Shown here piece by piece: positions 31,662 through 39,790 of a stretch of DNA of 64,000 nt. Source of the DNA: Nitrospirota bacterium (lineage in GTDB: Bacteria > Nitrospirota > JACRHJ01). The notes beneath the pieces are model-generated. The model saw nothing but the letters and a program-made list of their open reading frames with translations, was not told the origin of the DNA and ran no database searches. The stretch is taken from positions 1-64,000 of the forward strand of contig JACRHJ010000024.1 of assembly GCA_016212105.1 (NCBI GenBank). Direction: 5' to 3'. The translations under genes and the position numbers were made by a program. Positions within the stretch are counted from its first letter, which is position 1; each line of letters opens with the position of its first letter.

Positions 31662-32456
31662 CTAATGAAAGCTTTCCTTATCCGTCGGGAACTTGCCCGA
31701 CTCGACTTCCTTTTTGTACTTGGATATCGCCTTTACCGCGTCCGCCTTCAGGTTCGCGTAACGCTTCACGAACTTCGGGACGAAACGGTCGAACAGCCCG
31801 AGCAGGTCATACAGCACGAGCACCTGCCCGTCGCAGTCAGGCCCAGCTCCGATGCCAATGGTCGGGATGGACAGCTCCGCCGTGATGCGCTTCGCGGTAT
31901 CCCTCGGGACTCCTTCGAGGACGACGGCAAACGCGCCGGCCTCCTGAACCGCGCGCGCATCGGCCATAAGCTTTTCGGCCGCCGCATCGCCCTTGCCCTG
32001 CACCTTGAACCCGCCCATCCTGTGGACAGACTGGGGCGTGAGGCCTATGTGCGCCATGACCGGTATGTCGTAGCGCGTGAGCGCGGCGATTAGGTCGCAT
32101 ACGGACGCGCCGCCCTCTAACTTTACCGCGGACGCCCCGGCCTTCAGGAACAACCCCGCGTTACGGATGCCTTCCTCGACCGAGGTCTGGTAGCTAAGGA
32201 AAGGCATGTCGCCGACGACCAGCGCGTTCTTCGTCGCCCGCACGACCATCGTCGTGTGGTAGAGCATCTCCTCCATGCTGACGGGCAGCGTGGTCGGGAG
32301 CCCCTGTACGACGGTGCCGAGCGAGTCGCCGACGAGTATCACGTCGATACCGGACTCGTCCACCATCTGCGCGAACGGGAAGTCGTAAGCGGTGAGCATG
32401 GTTATCCGCTCGCCTGCGGCCTTCTTCCTGTAGAGTTCCGGCACTGTTATCGGCAT
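31662..32456 (-). CDS. panB: 3-methyl-2-oxobutanoate hydroxymethyltransferase
   Basis: First committed step of pantothenate (and so CoA) synthesis: it adds the methylene-THF carbon to ketoisovalerate to give ketopantoate. It has 264 residues from the ATG at 32456, preceded by AAAGGA. Family segments are [54 protein letters not shown] and [14 protein letters not shown]. It is another methylene-THF consumer placed in the C1 cluster. Downstream DUF2520 may supply the next reduction. Confidence 0.95.
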   Translation of the reverse strand: MPITVPELYRKKAAGERITMLTAYDFPFAQMVDESGIDVILVGDSLGTVVQGLPTTLPVSMEEMLYHTTMVVRATKNALVVGDMPFLSYQTSVEEGIRNAGLFLKAGASAVKLEGGASVCDLIAALTRYDIPVMAHIGLTPQSVHRMGGFKVQGKGDAAAEKLMADARAVQEAGAFAVVLEGVPRDTAKRITAELSIPTIGIGAGPDCDGQVLVLYDLLGLFDRFVPKFVKRYANLKADAVKAISKYKKEVESGKFPTDKESFH

Positions 32457-32474
32457 ATGATTCCTTTGCTTATT

Positions 32475-32560
32475 CACGTCATTGCGAGCGAAGCGCGGCA
32501 ATCTCAGTTCTTAAATGCTGGGATTGCCACTTCGCTTACGCTCCTCGCAATGACAACCTT
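32475..32560. repeat. Gtcattgcgagcgaagcgcggcaatct repeat
   Basis: gtcattgcgagcgaagcgcggcaatctc at 32478-32505 is paired with gggattgccacttcgcttacgctcctcgcaatgacaa at 32520-32556, making a long imperfect inverted repeat. The family recurs at 16831, 39652, 45930 and 55545. Confidence 0.7.
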
Positions 32561-32617
32561 CGGCGCGCCGGGGGCGTCGCGCCCTACAATTTCACGAACA
32601 CGCATCACGTGTTATAC

Positions 32618-33502
32618 TTACGCTATCCCCGCCCTCTGGAGTATGTCGGGCACCTTGTCCTCAAGACCTATGGCCATGACGTGCGCGCCGTCGGCCAGGC
32701 CCTGCTCCTTGATGATGCGGACCTGCTCGGCGGCGATGTCCATGCCCGCGTCAAGCGCGCCTTCCTTGCCGGCCGCCTTCAGCTTGTCGATAAGCTCCTG
32801 CGGGACGGTGATGCCGGGCACGAACTTGTTGAGGAAGTTCGCCATGCCCGCGTTCTTGAGGAGCAGTATGCCCGCGAGGACCTTGACGTCGTGCTTCCTG
32901 GCCCTGTCCATGAACCTCTTGAAGTTGTCCATGTCGTATATGGCCTGGGTCTGGAAGAAGTTCGCGCCCGCCTTTATCTTCTTCTCGAACTTCAGCATCT
33001 GCGGCTCAAGCGGGTTCGACTCGGGGGTGACGACCGCGCCCTGGTACAGGTTGGTCGCGCCCTTCATCGCGTTGCCCTCCCAGTCCGTGCCGGAGTTGAG
33101 CTTTCCGACGCACTGGAGGAGCTGGACGGACTCGAAGTCGTACACCGGCTTCGCGGTCTTGTGGTCGCCGGCCGAGACGTGGTCGCCGGTCATGCACAGC
33201 ACGTTCTTAATGCCCAGTATGTGCGCGCCCATCAGGTCGGACTGTATCGCGAGCCTGTTCCTGTCGCGGCAGGTGAGCTGGAATATCGGGTCGTGGCCCA
33301 TCTCGGAGAGAAGCCTGCACACGCCGAGCGAGCCTATGCGGACGACCGCGCTCTGGTTGTCGGTTACGTTTATGCCGTGGACCTTGCCAAGCAGGTGCTT
33401 CGCATGGGAAAGCATCTCTTCTATGTCAGTGCCTTTCGGGGGGCCGCACTCCGCCGTGATGGTGAACTCGCCCGACTCAAGTGCCTCCTTGAACTTTTTC
33501 AT
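32618..33502 (-). CDS. metF: Methylenetetrahydrofolate reductase MetF
   Basis: Reduces 5,10-methylene-THF to 5-methyl-THF, the last methyl-branch step. It has 294 residues and the FAD-dependent TIM-barrel of the MetF family: ITAECGPPKGTD with the catalytic Glu at the N-terminus, NVTDNQS, LTCRDRNR, NVLCMTGDH, and the FFQTQAIYD segment near the FAD site. It starts 4 nt after metV, so the pair forms a MetFV unit as in many acetogens. AGGAGA precedes the ATG. No rnfC2 or hdrA-like partner is present. Confidence 0.94.
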   Translation of the reverse strand: MKKFKEALESGEFTITAECGPPKGTDIEEMLSHAKHLLGKVHGINVTDNQSAVVRIGSLGVCRLLSEMGHDPIFQLTCRDRNRLAIQSDLMGAHILGIKNVLCMTGDHVSAGDHKTAKPVYDFESVQLLQCVGKLNSGTDWEGNAMKGATNLYQGAVVTPESNPLEPQMLKFEKKIKAGANFFQTQAIYDMDNFKRFMDRARKHDVKVLAGILLLKNAGMANFLNKFVPGITVPQELIDKLKAAGKEGALDAGMDIAAEQVRIIKEQGLADGAHVMAIGLEDKVPDILQRAGIA

Positions 33503-33506
33503 CAGA

Positions 33507-34172
33507 CTATTTCTCCTCCTTTTTCTTCTCTATTACCCACACCTTCGGGCTGAGCTTCTTGGAATAATCCTTGGGCGGTACTATCTCCCTCATCTTGTCC
33601 AGCTCGCCGGTGCGCTCCATGCGGGCGTATATCTTGGCCCAGGCGCACTCGATGTCCGGGCTGACCTCGCACATGCCGTTGTTGGTGCCGCCGCACGGGC
33701 CGTTCAGGATGCCCTTGGGGCAGGTGGTGACCGGGCAGATGCCGCCGGTCTTGTCTATGATGCACTCGCCGCACATCGAGCAGCGCTCGTCGAACTGCTG
33801 GAACCGGGTCATGTTGCCGAGGAACGTGGTGTCGTTCGCCGGGTAGACACGCTTGTCCTTGAAGACCTCGACCATCGCCTGTGTGCCAGCGCCGCAGGAC
33901 ATGACCAGTATCGCGTCGGCCGCGTCTATCTCTTCCTTCGCGGGCTTCAGCTCTACCTTGGTGCCCAGGACCTGACAGCCGGTCTTGGCCATCATGGAAC
34001 CGGTTACCTTCTTGCCCTCGGCCTCGAGCGTCTCCTTCATGGCGGCAAGCGCCTCCGGGCTGCCCGTGCCGCAGAGCGACGCGCACTCGCTGCAACCTAT
34101 CAGAAATACCGACTTGACGTCTTTAAGTGTCGCAACGACGTCGCCCTTCTCTTTCGCCTTCGTGATGATCAT
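33507..34172 (-). CDS. metV: MetV, zinc/iron-sulfur partner of MetF
   Basis: A 221-residue protein of the methylene-THF reductase C-terminal-domain type. Cysteine motifs include LIGCSECASLCGTG near the N-terminus and RCSMCGEC ... ICPVTTCPKGILNGPCGG in the middle, the hallmark of MetV. It passes electrons to or stabilises MetF in the heteromeric MetFV reductase. The start at the ATG at 34172 follows GGGGGAAGAAG; the in-frame ATG at 34202 is less well placed. metF follows after 4 nt, so the two are surely co-translated. Confidence 0.92.
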   Translation of the reverse strand: MIITKAKEKGDVVATLKDVKSVFLIGCSECASLCGTGSPEALAAMKETLEAEGKKVTGSMMAKTGCQVLGTKVELKPAKEEIDAADAILVMSCGAGTQAMVEVFKDKRVYPANDTTFLGNMTRFQQFDERCSMCGECIIDKTGGICPVTTCPKGILNGPCGGTNNGMCEVSPDIECAWAKIYARMERTGELDKMREIVPPKDYSKKLSPKVWVIEKKKEEK

Positions 34173-34244
34173 CTTCTTCCCCCTTGTTGCTGTGATGCTC
34201 ACGCGGGTTGAACCGCGTGGATGAAAACGCTACCTTGAAACTAT

Positions 34245-34392
34245 GTTGTCGCCCCGTGCTTGACACGGGGTCCAGGAATTTGCTTTTATGCCTGTCGTCC
34301 CGACCCCTTCGGCAGCGCTCGGGGCAGGCTCCGTGGAGGGACCTGCTGTTGTCTTTGAAAAGCAGATTCCTCGACTACGCTCGGAATGACAC
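34245..34392. repeat. Cgccccgtgcttgacacggggtccagg and related repeats
   Basis: gtcgccccgtgcttgacacggggtccaggaa (34250-34280), a cgtcccgaccccttcggcagcgctcggggcagg unit (34297-34329), and gcagattcctcgactacgctcggaatgac (34363-34391). The first recurs at 43791 and, inverted, at 62972. Confidence 0.7.
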
Positions 34393-34400
34393 CGTTCAAT

Positions 34401-34958
34401 CTACTTTTTAATCAGCTCCAGCATCTCCGCCCTCGTCCCCGCCTTCGAACGGAAGATGCCCCGTACCGCGGACGTTACCGTCCGGGAGCCGGGCTTCTTC
34501 ACGCCGCGCATGGACATGCAGAGGTGCTCGCAGTCTATTACCACCATCGCGCCCTTCGGGCCGAGGCTGTCCATTATCAGGTCCGCGAGCTGGGCCGTGA
34601 GACGCTCCTGCACCTGCGGCCGCTTCGCCAGGGCTTCGAGCGCCTGGGCCAGCTTGGACAGGCCGACTATCTTGCCCTCGGCCGGGACGTAGGCGATATG
34701 CGCCTTGCCGAAGAAGGGGGTCAGGTGGTGCTCGCAGACCGAGTAGAACGGGATGTCCTTGATGAGCACCATCTCGTCGTGGGACTCGCCCTGTATCGGC
34801 GTGAGCATCCCGTCGGTGCTGGTCTCGAGCCCGGCGAATATCTCCTGGTACATCTCGGCCACCCGCCTCGGCGTGTCCTTGATGCCCGGCCTCCCCGTAT
34901 CCTCGCCGACGCCTTCCAGTATCAGCCTGACTCCAGCTTCTATCTTATTTAAATCCAT
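34401..34958 (-). CDS. folE: GTP cyclohydrolase I
   Basis: First enzyme of pterin and folate synthesis: it converts GTP to dihydroneopterin triphosphate. It has 185 residues, the FolE type IA form. Zinc ligands sit in [12 protein letters not shown] and [28 protein letters not shown] and [12 protein letters not shown] are family signatures. An AGGG lies 8 nt before the ATG. Its place among THF enzymes suggests that folate supply is tied to C1 flux, though repeats separate it from both neighbours. Confidence 0.95.
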   Translation of the reverse strand: MDLNKIEAGVRLILEGVGEDTGRPGIKDTPRRVAEMYQEIFAGLETSTDGMLTPIQGESHDEMVLIKDIPFYSVCEHHLTPFFGKAHIAYVPAEGKIVGLSKLAQALEALAKRPQVQERLTAQLADLIMDSLGPKGAMVVIDCEHLCMSMRGVKKPGSRTVTSAVRGIFRSKAGTRAEMLELIKK

Positions 34959-35012
34959 TTGGGGGACCCTGTATGTCTATATATCCGGCGCGGATAACCA
35001 CTCTGGTTTTGT

Positions 35013-35117
35013 GTAGGGGCCGACCCGTGTGTCGGCCCTTGTTTTGCTGTTTGGTTGTAGCTGCCCCATTTATGGGGCGCTTTTAAATCGCCCGATAAAT
35101 CGGGCAGCTACAACTAA
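35013..35117. repeat. Tgtaggggccgacc and tgccccatttatggggc repeats
   Basis: tgtaggggccgacccgtgtgtcggccctt (35013-35041), then ttgtagctgccccatttatggggcgc (35052-35077) and cgcccgataaatcgggcagctacaacta (35088-35115). The last two are one inverted-repeat family also seen at 31401 and 55394. Confidence 0.75.
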
Positions 35118-35144
35118 AGAAAAAACCTGAGGTGAGGGAGCGCC

Positions 35145-35723
35145 TTACGCCTTTATCGTCCTCTTCTCCGTGACGACCTTGCCCACGCGCTTGTCGTGCG
35201 GCTCGGCCGGTATCTCTTCAACTATCTGCGCCTCGAAGGCCAGGGCGATGAGCCCGGCCCCCGGCTTCAGTTCCTCCAACAGACGGTCATAGTACCCGCC
35301 GCCGTACCCGAGACGTCTGCCCGCCTCGTCGAACCCGACGCCGGGGAGCACCACGAGGTCCACCTCTTTCGGGCCGGCGAGCCGGGTCGTATGCTCGACC
35401 GGCTCGTATATACCCATGTACCCGGCTTCGAGGTCGCGCGTTACGTCCTTTATCTCGAACAGCTTGAGCCGGTGCGCCTTCCTGTCCACCTTGGGGACGA
35501 TGACGGTCTTTCCGTCCTTCAGCGCGGCCTCGATAAGCCCCCGCGTCCCGACCTCGCTCCTGAAGCTCACGTACAGGAGGACTGCCTTCGCCGCCTTGTA
35601 CTCGCCTTCGCCGCGCAGCCTGTCGGATACCGTGTCGCTCGCCGCGTGCCTGTCATCCTGGGTCAACGCGTCGCGCCTCGCAAGGAGTTCGTGCCTTATC
35701 GCGGCCTTGTCCCGGGCCGTCAT
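35145..35723 (-). CDS. 5-formyltetrahydrofolate cyclo-ligase
   Basis: Returns 5-formyl-THF, a dead-end by-product, to 5,10-methenyl-THF with ATP. It has 192 residues. Family segments: basic N-terminal KAAIRHELLARRDAL, VLLYVSFRSEVGT, VPKVD, the DLVVLPGVGFDEAGRRLGYGGGYYDR core, and ALAFEAQIVEEIP near the end. The start ATG at 35723 overlaps the stop of the upstream cooC paralogue (ATGA), so they share a transcript. This is a folate-repair function in the C1 cluster. Gene symbol varies between organisms and is left blank. Confidence 0.94.
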   Translation of the reverse strand: MTARDKAAIRHELLARRDALTQDDRHAASDTVSDRLRGEGEYKAAKAVLLYVSFRSEVGTRGLIEAALKDGKTVIVPKVDRKAHRLKLFEIKDVTRDLEAGYMGIYEPVEHTTRLAGPKEVDLVVLPGVGFDEAGRRLGYGGGYYDRLLEELKPGAGLIALAFEAQIVEEIPAEPHDKRVGKVVTEKRTIKA

Positions 35724-36520
35724 TCGCCGCCCGTTTCCGGCGAGTCCGCCGCCAGCGCCTCTATCCTGGCCTTTATCACCTCGACCTCGGCCACGAGGCC
35801 GGGGCAGTTGTCGTACACCTCGACCGCGCGGAGGTCTGCATTGATGACCTCGGCGCTGTAGCTCAGGAACCCGAGCACCTCCATGCCAGGCAGGTTGTCC
35901 TCTATAAACTTCCTGTCCTCGGCGCCCCGCACCTTGTTCCCGACGACGTATACCTGTCTTACGCCGAGGTCGGACGCGAGCGAGGCCACCTGCTTCGCCG
36001 TCTGGACGCTCCGGCCGCCCGGCTCGACCACGACGATGAACGCGTCCACCGAGCCGGTCGTCCCGCGCGTCAGGTGCTCTATGCCCGCCTCCATATCGAG
36101 GACGACGACCTCGTCGCGCCTCAGTATCAGGTGCCGGATGAGCGACTTCAACAGGACGTTCTCGGGGCAGTAGCAGCCCGCCCCGCCGGTCTTCGCCCTG
36201 CCCATGACGAGGAGTTTTATACCTTTGTGGACATAGGCGAACTCGTCGGGTATGTCGTCCACCTTGGGGTTGAGCTTGAAGATGGAGCCGCCCGCGCCGG
36301 GCTTCGCCCCGGTACGCTCCTCTATGAGGTCGGCCATCAGGGCGATAGGCTTTATCTTCGCTATCTCGGACTGGGCGATACCCAGCGACTGGGCGAGGTT
36401 CGCGTCGGGGTCGGCGTCGACCACGAGCACCCTGTGCCCTGCCTCCGAAAAAGCCCTGGCAAGGGCGCTCGAGAGCGTGGTCTTCCCCACGCCGCCCTTG
36501 CCGGTGACGGCTATCTTCAT
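35720..36520 (-). CDS. Second CooC/AcsF-type nickel-insertion ATPase
   Basis: A 266-residue SIMIBI ATPase, paralogous to the gene at 29810-30571. It has the deviant Walker A GKGGVGKTT (7-15), DADPDAN, the CxC motif in GAGCYCPEN and the DMEAGIEHLTRG segment. Differences from the first copy include an insertion with GAKPGAGGSIFKLNPKVDD after switch I. It heads a two-gene unit with the cyclo-ligase behind a strong promoter (36612-36640). One copy may serve CODH and the other ACS. Confidence 0.88.
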   Translation of the reverse strand: MKIAVTGKGGVGKTTLSSALARAFSEAGHRVLVVDADPDANLAQSLGIAQSEIAKIKPIALMADLIEERTGAKPGAGGSIFKLNPKVDDIPDEFAYVHKGIKLLVMGRAKTGGAGCYCPENVLLKSLIRHLILRRDEVVVLDMEAGIEHLTRGTTGSVDAFIVVVEPGGRSVQTAKQVASLASDLGVRQVYVVGNKVRGAEDRKFIEDNLPGMEVLGFLSYSAEVINADLRAVEVYDNCPGLVAEVEVIKARIEALAADSPETGGE

Positions 36521-36611
36521 TGTTTATTACTCCAAAGAACGATGTAGAAGGCCGGACTGGGGAGCCCTGAAACAACCGGGCGTTCCTGGCTATCTGATTT
36601 TGGGAAACCCC

Positions 36612-36640
36612 AATTTAACACCGGCCATATTTTTTGTCAA
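36612..36640 (-). promoter_or_regulatory. Promoter of the second cooC and cyclo-ligase unit
   Basis: Minus strand: TTGACA (36640-36635), 17-bp spacer, TAAATT (36617-36612). It gives a leader of about 85 nt to the start at 36520. Confidence 0.65.
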
Positions 36641-37114
36641 GAATTTTTATTTATCAACCAATTAGCCCTTTTTATGCTTTCATTAGCGGGTCTAATCAAG
36701 GTTACACCGCCCCAGCATCCCCCAATGCGCGGGGACAGCAGAAATCCACCGGCAGGACGGCGGCGTTTGTCATGTTGATAAAGACGGGAGACGAAATGAG
36801 GGAGCGCCGGACGGGAGACGAGTACCCGCCGGATATATGAACTTGCCAGCTTATAAAAGAACGGTTTTATTATATAACAGAAATTATCCTAATAACAACA
36901 AAATAACGATGGAATGCCGCATTTGCCTAATCACGACAGATATGCTAAAATATAGTCATAGAGTAACATGACCGGCTTCATAGGCGATGTTTTCAATGGA
37001 GCCCGAGGCGGTCTTTAACCGTAGTCTTCCGGCGGGCTGGGGGGTTCTTCCGGAGGACAACTGGAATAAGGCAGCCAGACCATCCCCATAAAAAGGTATG
37101 GTCGCCGGGCTTCC
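36641..37114. other. Gene-free stretch between the second cooC and the IclR gene
   Basis: About 470 bp with no supported gene. It is AT-rich from 36840 to 36970. A repeated tcttccgg motif occurs around 37025-37060. A short plus-strand frame (36634-36840) has no convincing start signal or domain. Confidence 0.4.
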
Positions 37115-37144
37115 AAAAGGCGGGGGGCCGCAAGGCCTCCCGCC
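37115..37144 (-). terminator. Rho-independent terminator of the IclR gene
   Basis: An 11-bp stem with one mismatch (37119-37129 with 37134-37144), loop GCAA, followed on the minus strand by TTTT. It lies 12 bp beyond the stop codon. Confidence 0.75.
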
Positions 37145-37155
37145 ATATCTTTGCC

Positions 37156-37968
37156 TCAACCCGCAGCCTTCTCCGCCTCCTGGGTGTACCCGAGCGCCCG
37201 CGACACCTCGGCCCCGGCCGCCTTGACGAGCGGCATCAGCTCCCCCTCCATCCGTTTCCTGCCCATGCGGCATCCGGGCGCGGAGACGCACAGCCCCGCG
37301 ACCGCCCTGCCGGTGTAGTCCAGTACGGGGACCCCGATGCAGAAGACGTCCTGTTCGAGCTCCTCAAGGTCCATCGCGTAGCCCTTCTTCGCTACCTCCC
37401 TGAGGTGGGCGTAGAGCTTGTCCCTGTCCGTTATCGTCTTGTCCGTGTACGCCTGCATCTTGGGCTTCGTGAATATCCTCGCCAGTTCGTCCTCGGAGAG
37501 GTAAGCGAGCTGCGCCTTGCCTATCGCCGTGGCGTATGCCGGCAGGAGCGTCCCGACACGGTTCGCCACACGCACGGAGTGCGTGGTCTCGGCGATGTCC
37601 AGGTATATCACGAAGTCGCCCCTAAGCACGCCGACGTAGACCGTTTCGTTGCACGCCTTGACCAGTTCGTCCATCACCGGACGCGCCTGCTTGAGGAGCC
37701 CGGCCTGGTGCAGGAAGGCCTGCCCAAGCTCGAACGTCTTGTAACCGAGGCGGTAGTTGCCGGTCAGCTTGTTCTGCTCGACGTAGCCGCGCGTCTCGAG
37801 CGTGGCGAGGAGCCTGAAGACGTTGTTTTTGTGGAGGTCGAGCTTTTTCGCCAGGTCGGTCACGCCCAGGTCGTCCTTCGCGCCCATGAAGGCGTCGAAC
37901 ATCTCAAGGGCGTGCACCACCGACTGGATTATATAGTCGGCTTTTTCGCGTCTCTTCTTCGTGTCCAC
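37156..37968 (-). CDS. IclR-family transcriptional regulator
   Basis: A 270-residue regulator with an N-terminal winged helix (about 10-75: SVVHALEMFDAF, LGVTDLAKKLDLHKNNVFRLLATLETRGYV) and a C-terminal IclR effector domain (about 90-260: LRGDFVIYLD, GTLLPAYATAIGKAQLAYL, the GYAMDLEELEQDVFCIGVPVLD stretch and GLCVSAPGCRM). The start is a GTG at 37968 with AGAGGA upstream. It has its own promoter and terminator. It may sense a small organic acid. Its position beside the C1 cluster makes control of that cluster possible but unproven. Confidence 0.9.
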   Translation of the reverse strand: MDTKKRREKADYIIQSVVHALEMFDAFMGAKDDLGVTDLAKKLDLHKNNVFRLLATLETRGYVEQNKLTGNYRLGYKTFELGQAFLHQAGLLKQARPVMDELVKACNETVYVGVLRGDFVIYLDIAETTHSVRVANRVGTLLPAYATAIGKAQLAYLSEDELARIFTKPKMQAYTDKTITDRDKLYAHLREVAKKGYAMDLEELEQDVFCIGVPVLDYTGRAVAGLCVSAPGCRMGRKRMEGELMPLVKAAGAEVSRALGYTQEAEKAAG

Positions 37969-38011
37969 GAAAATCCTCTTTAGTCGTTATGCCGGATATG
38001 GTTGAATGGAG

Positions 38012-38040
38012 ATTTTAGAACAGGGTTTGATTTGTGTCAA
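38012..38040 (-). promoter_or_regulatory. IclR gene promoter
   Basis: Minus strand: TTGACA (38040-38035), 17-bp spacer, TAAAAT (38017-38012). The start codon is about 40 nt downstream. Confidence 0.65.
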
Positions 38041-38074
38041 GAAAAAACTGAAGGGTGTGTATCTACAGCATGTC

Positions 38075-38172
38075 ACCCCCGTGAAAACGGGGGTCCATTT
38101 TGAATTCATGCATAAAATGGATTCCCGCTGGAGTTTACCCCGGTACGCATAAAGCCGGGGCGGGAATGACAG
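38075..38172. repeat. Composite palindromic repeat
   Basis: gtcacccccgtgaaaacgggggtccattttga (38076-38106) is joined by attcatgcataaaatgg to the nested ttcccgctgg...ccggggcgggaatgac unit (38122-38170). Outer ends are gtca and tgac. Same composite as at 28532, 45967 and 63012. Confidence 0.8.
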
Positions 38173-38180
38173 GCGTGTCG

Positions 38181-39116
38181 CTATCCTCGCGCCTGCCTGA
38201 GGAACTCCAGCACACGCATCATGTCCTCGGGAGGCTCCGCGGCGAACTCCATGTACTCGCCGGTTACCGGGTGCCTGAAGCCGAGGAGGCGCGCGTGGAG
38301 CATCTGACGCCCGACCTTCATGCCCATAACCTTGCCCGCGCGTCCGCCGCCGTAGACCGCGTCCCCGGCGAGCGGGTGGCCGATGTGGGCCATGTGGACG
38401 CGTATCTGGTGCGTCCTGCCCGTGGCGAGCCTCAGCGCGATGAAGGTCGCGTCGGCGAACCGCTCCAGGACGCTGTAATGCGTTATGGCGACCCTGCCCT
38501 TGAACGTCACCGGCGAGACCTTCTTCCTGTCCGAGACGTGCCTGCCTATGCTTACGGCGACGGTGCCCTCGTCGTCCCGGAGCCGGCCGAGCGCGACCGC
38601 GACGTACTCCCGTGTGTTTGTGTGGGCCTTGAAGGTGTTGGCGAGCTTCGTGTGGGCCCTGTCGGTCTTTGCCACGACCATCACGCCGGAGGTGTCCTTG
38701 TCCAGCCTGTGCACGATGCCTGGCCGGTGCTCGCCCCCTGTAGAGGACAGCCGTCCGCACCTGAACATCAGCGCGTTGACGAGCGTGCCGGTGAAGTTGC
38801 CGGCGGCCGGGTGGACGACCATACCCGCGGCCTTGTTGACGACCAAGATGTCGTCGTCCTCGTACATGACCTCCACGGGGATGTCCTCGGCCTCGACGGC
38901 GATGAACTCCGGCTCCGGGATGACCGCCCTTACGACGTCGCCCGGGCGCAGCTTGTAGTTCGCCTTCCTCGCGGAGCCGCTGACCTTGACCAGGCCGTCC
39001 TCGATGAGCCTCTGGGCCTGGCTCCGCGTGAGGCCGAGACCCGCCTCCGCGAGGCAGAGGTCCAGCCTCTGCCCTGTTGCCCTCGGTACGAACTCCCTTT
39101 CTGTCACGTTACCCAT
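38181..39116 (-). CDS. RluD-family pseudouridine synthase
   Basis: Isomerises uridine in 23S rRNA. It has 311 residues: an N-terminal S4 RNA-binding domain (about 10-70, QRLDLCLAEAGLGLTRSQAQRLIEDGLVKV) followed by the catalytic domain with HRLDKDTSG (catalytic Asp), LATGRTHQIRVH and HPLAGD. The start ATG at 39116 has GAGGTG upstream. An earlier in-frame ATG at 39134 is unlikely. It is most like RluD, which modifies helix 69, but RluC-type specificity cannot be excluded. Divergent from the cysteine-repeat gene. Confidence 0.93.
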   Translation of the reverse strand: MGNVTEREFVPRATGQRLDLCLAEAGLGLTRSQAQRLIEDGLVKVSGSARKANYKLRPGDVVRAVIPEPEFIAVEAEDIPVEVMYEDDDILVVNKAAGMVVHPAAGNFTGTLVNALMFRCGRLSSTGGEHRPGIVHRLDKDTSGVMVVAKTDRAHTKLANTFKAHTNTREYVAVALGRLRDDEGTVAVSIGRHVSDRKKVSPVTFKGRVAITHYSVLERFADATFIALRLATGRTHQIRVHMAHIGHPLAGDAVYGGGRAGKVMGMKVGRQMLHARLLGFRHPVTGEYMEFAAEPPEDMMRVLEFLRQARG

Positions 39117-39143
39117 CCATACACCTCGGCACACCGATTTATA

Positions 39144-39172
39144 TTGACCATACGCCGGACGGCATGTATAAT
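39144..39172 (+). promoter_or_regulatory. Promoter of the cysteine-repeat protein gene
   Basis: TTGACC at 39144-39149, 17-bp spacer, consensus TATAAT at 39167-39172; leader of about 53 nt. Confidence 0.7.
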
Positions 39173-39231
39173 CCTGAAATTGCAGTTATCAATGTATTAA
39201 CCACTTCAGTACATGGAAAGGGGGTGAAACT

Positions 39232-39633
39232 ATGAAAAAGTTTGTCACGGCATTTTTGGCGGCGATGGTCTTCGCGGCCCTGGTGGCGGTAGCCTACGCG
39301 GCCGGCCCGGTCTATTACGTCTGCGGCTGCGGCGCGGACTGCGACTGCAACTCCATGTCCAGCGAGCCCGGCAAGTGCGCCTGCAACAAGGACATGGTCC
39401 AGATGAGGCTCATAGCCATCGACGGCAAGACCGCGAAGTTCTGCCCGTGCGGCGCTTCCTGCGAATGCGGCAAGAACGCGGACCCGTCCAAGTGCGGCTG
39501 CGGCAAGGACGTGAAGGCGGTGGACATCACCGGCAAGTACGCCTGCGCCTGCGGCGCGGACTGCGAGTGCGGCATGATTTCCGACAAGCCCGGCAAGTGC
39601 GGCTGCGGCAAGGACATGAAGCTGGTGGAATAG
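39232..39633 (+). CDS. Secreted protein with three cysteine-rich repeats
   Basis: A 133-residue protein: a signal peptide (about 1-23, ending AYAA) followed by three copies of a unit of about 26-35 residues. Each unit has six cysteines in the order CxCGxxCxC, a short linker, then KCxCxKD (about 31-56, 71-94 and 104-129). Eighteen cysteines in a periplasmic or extracellular protein of this size suggest metal binding or a tightly disulfide-bonded fold. I do not recognise a named family. It has a consensus promoter, a strong SD (AAAGGGGGTG) and stands alone, so it may be strongly expressed. Confidence 0.8.
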   Translation: MKKFVTAFLAAMVFAALVAVAYAAGPVYYVCGCGADCDCNSMSSEPGKCACNKDMVQMRLIAIDGKTAKFCPCGASCECGKNADPSKCGCGKDVKAVDITGKYACACGADCECGMISDKPGKCGCGKDMKLVE

Positions 39634-39647
39634 TCCACGCGTTGTTA

Positions 39648-39740
39648 TTGCGAGGAGTCCCGCCAGAGCGGGACGACGCGGCAATCTCCACATTTAAGAA
39701 TTCCAATGGAGGAGGTTGCTTCGCTCCGCTCGCAAAGACA
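39648..39740. repeat. Attgcgaggagtcccgcc...gctcgcaaagac inverted repeat
   Basis: ttattgcgaggagtcccgccagagcgggacgacgcggcaatct (39647-39689) and the inverted gaggttgcttcgctccgctcgcaaagac (39713-39740). Family as at 16831 and 32475. Confidence 0.7.
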
Positions 39741-39755
39741 GGCATAAACTTTTCA

Positions 39756-39790
39756 AAGCCCCCCGCGAATGCGGGGGGCTTCTTTATTTC
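39756..39790 (+). terminator. Rho-independent terminator, used from both sides
   Basis: Perfect 11-bp stem (39756-39766 with 39771-39781, loop GAAT), followed by CTTTATTT on the plus strand. It ends the cysteine-repeat transcript and overlaps the last codons of the convergent gene. Confidence 0.8.

Noticed and set aside
36634-36840. Plus-strand frame of 68 codons
   Set aside because: No ribosome-binding site, starts inside the promoter of the second cooC, and no domain.
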